Positions 59,930 through 64,000 of a stretch of 64,000 bases of DNA are shown one piece after another. How positions within the stretch are numbered: the stretch's first letter is position 1; each line of letters begins with the position of its first letter. Below the pieces are notes generated by a model. The model was not told the origin of the DNA and did no database searches. It saw only the letters and a program-made list of their open reading frames with translations. The stretch is from positions 61,703,209-61,767,208 of the forward strand of contig CM043971.1 of NCBI GenBank assembly GCA_014529385.2, read 5' to 3'. A program made the position numbers and the translations under genes. Source of the DNA: Adiantum capillus-veneris (lineage: Eukaryota; Streptophyta; Polypodiopsida; Polypodiales; Pteridaceae).

Positions 59930-60657
59930 TGTCACAAACTGTTGCCGTGTCAAGCCATTGAAGAACGGAGCCAACCTGCGAATCTTGGTCGAGAGGCCTA
60001 AACCCCAGAAGCAGCAGAAGAAGTTTTACCAACTTGTAAAGTCTTGTCGAGTGGCCTATAGTTAAAGAAGAGTTCCCACCAACTTATGGGACCCTATCCA
60101 ATGGGGCCCAAGGGACCTAAAGACAGTAAAATAAATCACGACACACACACTCTCCAACTCTCTTGCGTAACAGATGATGACGTGGTAGTTGTACGAACGC
60201 CCGCGAATTGCGCTGGCAGTGCCATGTGGCAGCCCGTACAAAATTCCACGTTTCACGCTAGTGACTGATGACGTGGCAGCATGTACGGAATTCCCCTCAA
60301 TTTGCGCTGATGCTTTTTTGGGAACCCAGATGCTTTTAGAACTTGAAGCTTTTCATGTAAATTGCTTTTAGAGGCCAAGGGCCTTTAAATATGACCTATG
60401 GGCTCTTACTCTAGGAGTCTACCGCGGGAGATGCTGAGAAGAGCCATGGGAGTTGTACCTTGTTGATGCAATATGAAGAAATAGTGAAAGGGGTGCCAGG
60501 GATTGGGGCCAGTGCTCGCTTGGAATGGACTCCACCACTCTGCATCGCGTGTGTCTTGTGTCTCTTTCAGTTTAGTTGTTATTTGAAGTGCTTAAAGTTT
60601 GCTTAAAGTTGTTTATTCTGTTCTTTTTTGTGGGCACGTGGTGCCCATCCCGTTACA
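59930..60657 (+). repeat. LTR-X, complete copy
   Basis: 728 bp, TGTCACAAACTG to CCCGTTACA, preceded by the purine tract AAGAAGGGGGGA (to 59929) and about 120 bp of what looks like an element's 3' tail (59809-59929). It is therefore a 3' LTR whose body is missing. Fossil. Confidence 0.72.
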
Positions 60658-61269
60658 GCCGGGTAGTTGCTCTTTGCAACTTTACAACGGTGCAAGGTGC
60701 ATTGATGTGCCAGTGGCCCAAAAGCAGGTACAAAGCCCCAAAAGCTTTATTGCTAAAAACAGTAGCCACAAAAGCAAACTGGTGGCCCCAAAAATTTGTA
60801 AAGTCAATGCTTTTAAAAACTGCTCCCCAAAAAGCATATTGAAATTGCGATGACGCACCCCATCTCTGTGTTTACAATTGAGGCCTTGCCTCTCTTATTT
60901 GTAGGCATCTATTATTCATTGGCCAAAAGCTCTTAAAGCGTAAGGATTTTGCCACATCAACGTGCTGTACGCTGCCACACCAGCATGGGGCCGTAAAGTC
61001 CGTTGGTTTCTGGCGGGATTCTCGCCGCAATTAATGGAAATCGGGGCCGTCAGCAAGGTCCCTCCTGTTCTGCTGCTACTGCTCCTTTCGGCACAACATG
61101 TTACAGAGAACCAAAAAGTAGTCTTGTATAAGATGTGTGAGTTTAGAGATAATTAACTGTCCTGAAGTTGGTAACCTTAAGCAAAGTTTGTTGTTTGATC
61201 CGATTGAACATGCTCATCGGTTTACAGTTTTGAAATTTATTTTTCTGAGACTTTGACCTTTATAGCCAG
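60658..61269. other. Last part of RSP3 intron 1, no element recognised
   Basis: Contains phrases such as GCTGTACGCTGCCACACCAGC that resemble parts of the gypsy-type LTRs, but no bounded element. A T-rich stretch leads to the acceptor at 61269. Confidence 0.45.
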
Positions 61270-63857
61270 ATCAATCGATCCATGATCATCCTGCAATGAA
61301 GAAGCTCCACAAGGGAAAGGTGAAGGCAGCAAAAAGTGCACTGGTGTCTTCTAATGATCCTAGCACCGCAAGGAAACATCTCGATGTTCAGGTGCTGCTC
61401 ACATAACTCTCCCTTCAATTCATGATGTTTCGATTAGTTTTATAAAAATTGATGAAGTACCTAAAAATATTCCAGACAGATGCTTACTTGGAGGAGTATG
61501 TTGAGAAGTTGAGTGAGTATGACATGGACACTCAGACGGATCCCTTTCTTGACAGGCCCCCAACACCTCTTTTCATACCTCAAAAGTCTGGACCAGATGC
61601 TGGAACTCAGGTATGTCTCATCAGATATTGTCAATAGAGAGACTATCTTGATGTTATTGTCTCAGGTCACTATGAACCAACAAATAAAGTGTTTAACTTA
61701 GCGTTATGGGGAGTTTATGCATTCTCATACTTGATTAAGATGTCGAGTTTTGAGGATTGTGGTTAACTTGATAATCTGTTTGTGTTGCTGCATTCCAAGT
61801 CTCTAATGTTGTAGAACCTCATCTTAGGTTACAGCTCATTGTAGAAAATTCAGAATTTCCTCATATCAGCGTGGTTGTAAAGTTAGAAGCTTTGGATTCA
61901 GGTCTTTGCACTCTCTTCTTTTTGATTTGAATGAGTTTTAAACCGAGTTTTGTGAATTTCCATCCAAGTAAGCTTCTCTCATTTATTTTGCCTATTTTTA
62001 TGTCTCACATAGTTTTTCATAAAGTTATTTTTAAATTTATACTTGCTTCAATGGCTTCTTTATGCTTGCTTTTGTTTTAATAGTACATAAAGATAAAGTT
62101 ACATTTTAAATTATGCTTGCTCCAATGGCTTCTTTCTTTTTAGGTTTTTCTGCATCTTGATTGGATGTTTTGTGCAAGTATTTAGACCCTATTATTCTTG
62201 CTTCTTAGTAAGTTCAGACTTGTGTGACGTAGTGAAAGTATACATCAGTCCAAACACGATCAAGATTTTTCATAACACTAACACTTCCCATGTCTTCTGC
62301 CAATTTGTATTTTATTGATTTAGTATTAGTTTTCTGCTTATTCTTTAGATGGCTTGTGAGTCTTCTATGAGGGTAGTTTTTCCTGTATTTGTAGATCGAA
62401 GAAGGAGACCTTTTCAACTTTGATGAAGAAGTAGAACCCATGCTAGAAGTTTTGGTAGGAAGGACCTTAGAGCAATCAGTTATGGAGGTCATGGAAGAAA
62501 AACAACTTGCTAATCTTCATGCTTATCAGGTAATGTTGCTTATCATTAACAAATTTTTGACTGGTTGCAGGAGGCATGTTTGTTTTCGTCTTGTAAATCT
62601 TGCCTGCTGGTATATTTGCAGTATGTTGAGTAGGTGCAAATTCAGATCCTCATTTTTTCACTATTTGGGAAAGCTAGCTTGAGCTTACTGCTAGTCTTTC
62701 TAAGCTGGCTTTCGAAAATGATAGGATCTATCAGTTTGCTGGACTGCAAGACTCATGGCTTACTCTGTTCTGCTCATCCTTTTGACATTTAGACTCGCAT
62801 AGATTTAGCTCAGATTATCACTTGACATGATGCTCTTTGCTTTTACTGGTATAAGATGTATGCCCGATACAATTGCAAAGCTCTTGATCTTTCAATGGTC
62901 TTTGGACACTTGATTTATCACCCAAAGGTCAGTTCTGAGAATAGACGGAATTCCTCTATCATTCTTGGGATTGTCCATCACCCACCAACTTCAATATTTT
63001 TTGAAAATGGCTCTACAATACCGCTCACTATGCAGTATCAATCGATAGAAAGGGTGCAAAATAGGTTCAAAGCTTGATATCTGGGTATTAGTACTATTAT
63101 AATACATGTGTATTAGTACTCAATACTGTATTACAAATTGCTAATGTTCTTTTTGTTTGTTTCTTTGTGCTTATGAATGCGTTTATGGTTTACGAAGTTG
63201 CAACTTGCAATGTGCATCCTAGTTGGGTATGTCGTTGAAAGTGAAGGTTTAAAAGTAGGTCACTTTGGTTTCTGTTTTGACAAGCTACCTTGATGGATAT
63301 CAGGAGCATTTTGAACAAATTCGAGCAGCCGAGCTTGTTGCAACTCAACGAATGGAAGCTGCTGAGAGAAGAATAAATGAGGAGAAAAAGAAACGGGTCC
63401 AACAAGAAAAGAAACGACTAGAAGAGGAGGAAAAAATAAAAGAGAAGGTTGTGTCCTACCTGTATCAGTGTAATGTGGACAAACATGACTAATTATTGGG
63501 TGCAATGTGGTAATCTTTGCTTGCAAAATGACATTTTTTGCTGACTTAATTTTTTTTCTGTCTTTTCCAATTGATGCAGACAGAAGCTCAAATGTATGTC
63601 AGAGGCTACCTTAAGAATATGATGGATTCAGTTTTCCGTACGCTTCAAAAGCTCAATTATTTCTATGACCCTGTAGAGCGAGAGGTAGAAACTCTTATTT
63701 TTCTACATTCTTTGCCCACCAAGTCTCTAGTTTCTTTTCAAATTAAGAGAAGGTTTTTACTTGCTAGGTGGAAGAATTGTACTTCCCGTTTTTGAGCAGC
63801 GAGATCGACAATGAGTTGACAAACATCAATGTTGCCCGATCTACTCTGAAATGCATG
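61270..63857 (+). CDS. RSP3: Radial spoke protein 3, exons 2-7 (gene continues beyond the window)
   Basis: Exons: 61270-61391, 61476-61610, 62395-62529, 63304-63447, 63580-63684 and 63768-63857, all with GT...AG borders and agreeing phases. They encode residues 75-318. Exon 3 carries a TQT phrase (134-136), the kind of site bound by dynein light chain LC8, and the family signature DRPPTPLFIPQKSG (141-154). Exon 4 carries the amphipathic helix LEVLVGRTLEQSV (from 177) that in Chlamydomonas RSP3 binds RIIa-type domains of spoke proteins. Exon 5 is a charged coiled coil (206-253). Exon 6 has GYLKNMMDSVF and YFYDPVERE, and exon 7 VEELYFPFL, all conserved in the family. A donor GTAAGC follows 63857, so the C-terminus lies outside. 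The protein dimerises and joins the spoke to the doublet microtubule of the sperm flagellum. No stop or shift was seen. Confidence 0.92.
61392..61475 (+). other. RSP3: RSP3 intron 2 (84 bp)
   Basis: GTGCTG donor and TTCCAG acceptor. It splits the phrase HLDVQ|TDAYLEE between codons. Confidence 0.85.
61611..62394 (+). other. RSP3: RSP3 intron 3 (784 bp)
   Basis: GTATGT donor and TTTGTAG acceptor, AT-rich, no transposon recognised. It contains a near-repeat of a GCTTCAATGGCTTCTT-type phrase (62045 and 62120). Confidence 0.85.
62530..63303 (+). other. RSP3: RSP3 intron 4 (774 bp)
   Basis: GTAATG donor and GGATATCAG acceptor, AT-rich, nothing else recognised. Confidence 0.82.
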
Positions 63858-64000
63858 GTAAGCTTCAAAAGAGCAGAGAAAAGAACTTTGATTGCTAGGG
63901 TCAATTCTATCATTTTGCTCTTGATACATCCATTTCTGTAATTGTCAAGAGTTTATGATTGGGATGGGGGACTGATTATAGTAATACAAACTTCTACGTA

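Larger units (their letters stand above)
35659..61269 (+). other. RSP3: Intron 1 of RSP3 (about 25.6 kb, filled with transposons)
   Basis: Bounded by GTAAGG at 35659 and ...TATAGCCAG at 61261-61269 after a T-rich stretch. The phases agree: one base before and two after complete a codon. The conserved protein resumes in the right order on the far side. The intron holds the whole nested stack from 36.4 to 60.7 kb. Its extent is inferred from splice signals and protein order, not from a transcript. Confidence 0.75.

Noticed and set aside
61449-61637. Apparent start codon of a 62-codon frame
   Set aside because: The ATG lies in RSP3 intron 2; the real coding part starts at the acceptor before 61476.

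Overview
This is nuclear DNA of a land plant that makes swimming sperm, most likely a fern; the species cannot be named from the sequence. The host gene at the right end encodes radial spoke protein 3 (RSP3/RSPH3), a flagellar axoneme protein kept in ferns, lycophytes, bryophytes, cycads and Ginkgo but not in flowering plants. Everything else is plant transposon sediment: Ty3/gypsy, Ty1/copia, TRIM- and LARD-like LTR elements, hAT and CACTA DNA transposons, one LINE, and many CT/GA microsatellites.

Layout. 1-2.1 kb: no gene. 2.1-8.7 kb: a large LTR element without polymerase (LTRs 2121-4551 and 6534-8730), inserted into a dispersed repeat that recurs at 12.1 kb. 8.8-10.5 kb: about 4.5 copies of a 358-bp tandem repeat. 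10.6-12.8 kb: a decayed protein-kinase-like gene and a small ubiquitin-like-sized ORF. 13.0-16.6 kb: a decayed transposase-like gene of unknown superfamily. 17.5-25.3 kb: a minus-strand chromovirus-type gypsy element with a young copia derivative (19153-21675, target duplication CATTA) inside it. 26-30.9 kb: a CACTA transposon. 30.9-32.0 kb: an LTR fragment. 33.0-34.7 kb: a TRIM-like element with an internal 55-bp minisatellite.

35.4-63.9 kb: the RSP3 gene on the plus strand. Exon 1 is at 35436-35658 and exons 2-7 lie between 61270 and 63857, running off the window. Intron 1 is about 25.6 kb, whereas the other introns visible are 83-784 bp. It is filled with a nest that can be dated by target duplications. 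A gypsy-type LTR was hit by a hAT transposon (36638-54452, ATTTAAAG on both sides). That hAT was hit by a second gypsy element (38281-50663, GCTGC on both sides) and by a second hAT (51409-52889). The gypsy LTRs were then hit by a LINE with a long intact ORF (38734-42018) and by another LTR element (46774-50371, TCTCT on both sides).

All LTR elements look like broken fossils. The only sequences that look functional are RSP3 and, possibly, the open LINE reading frame.
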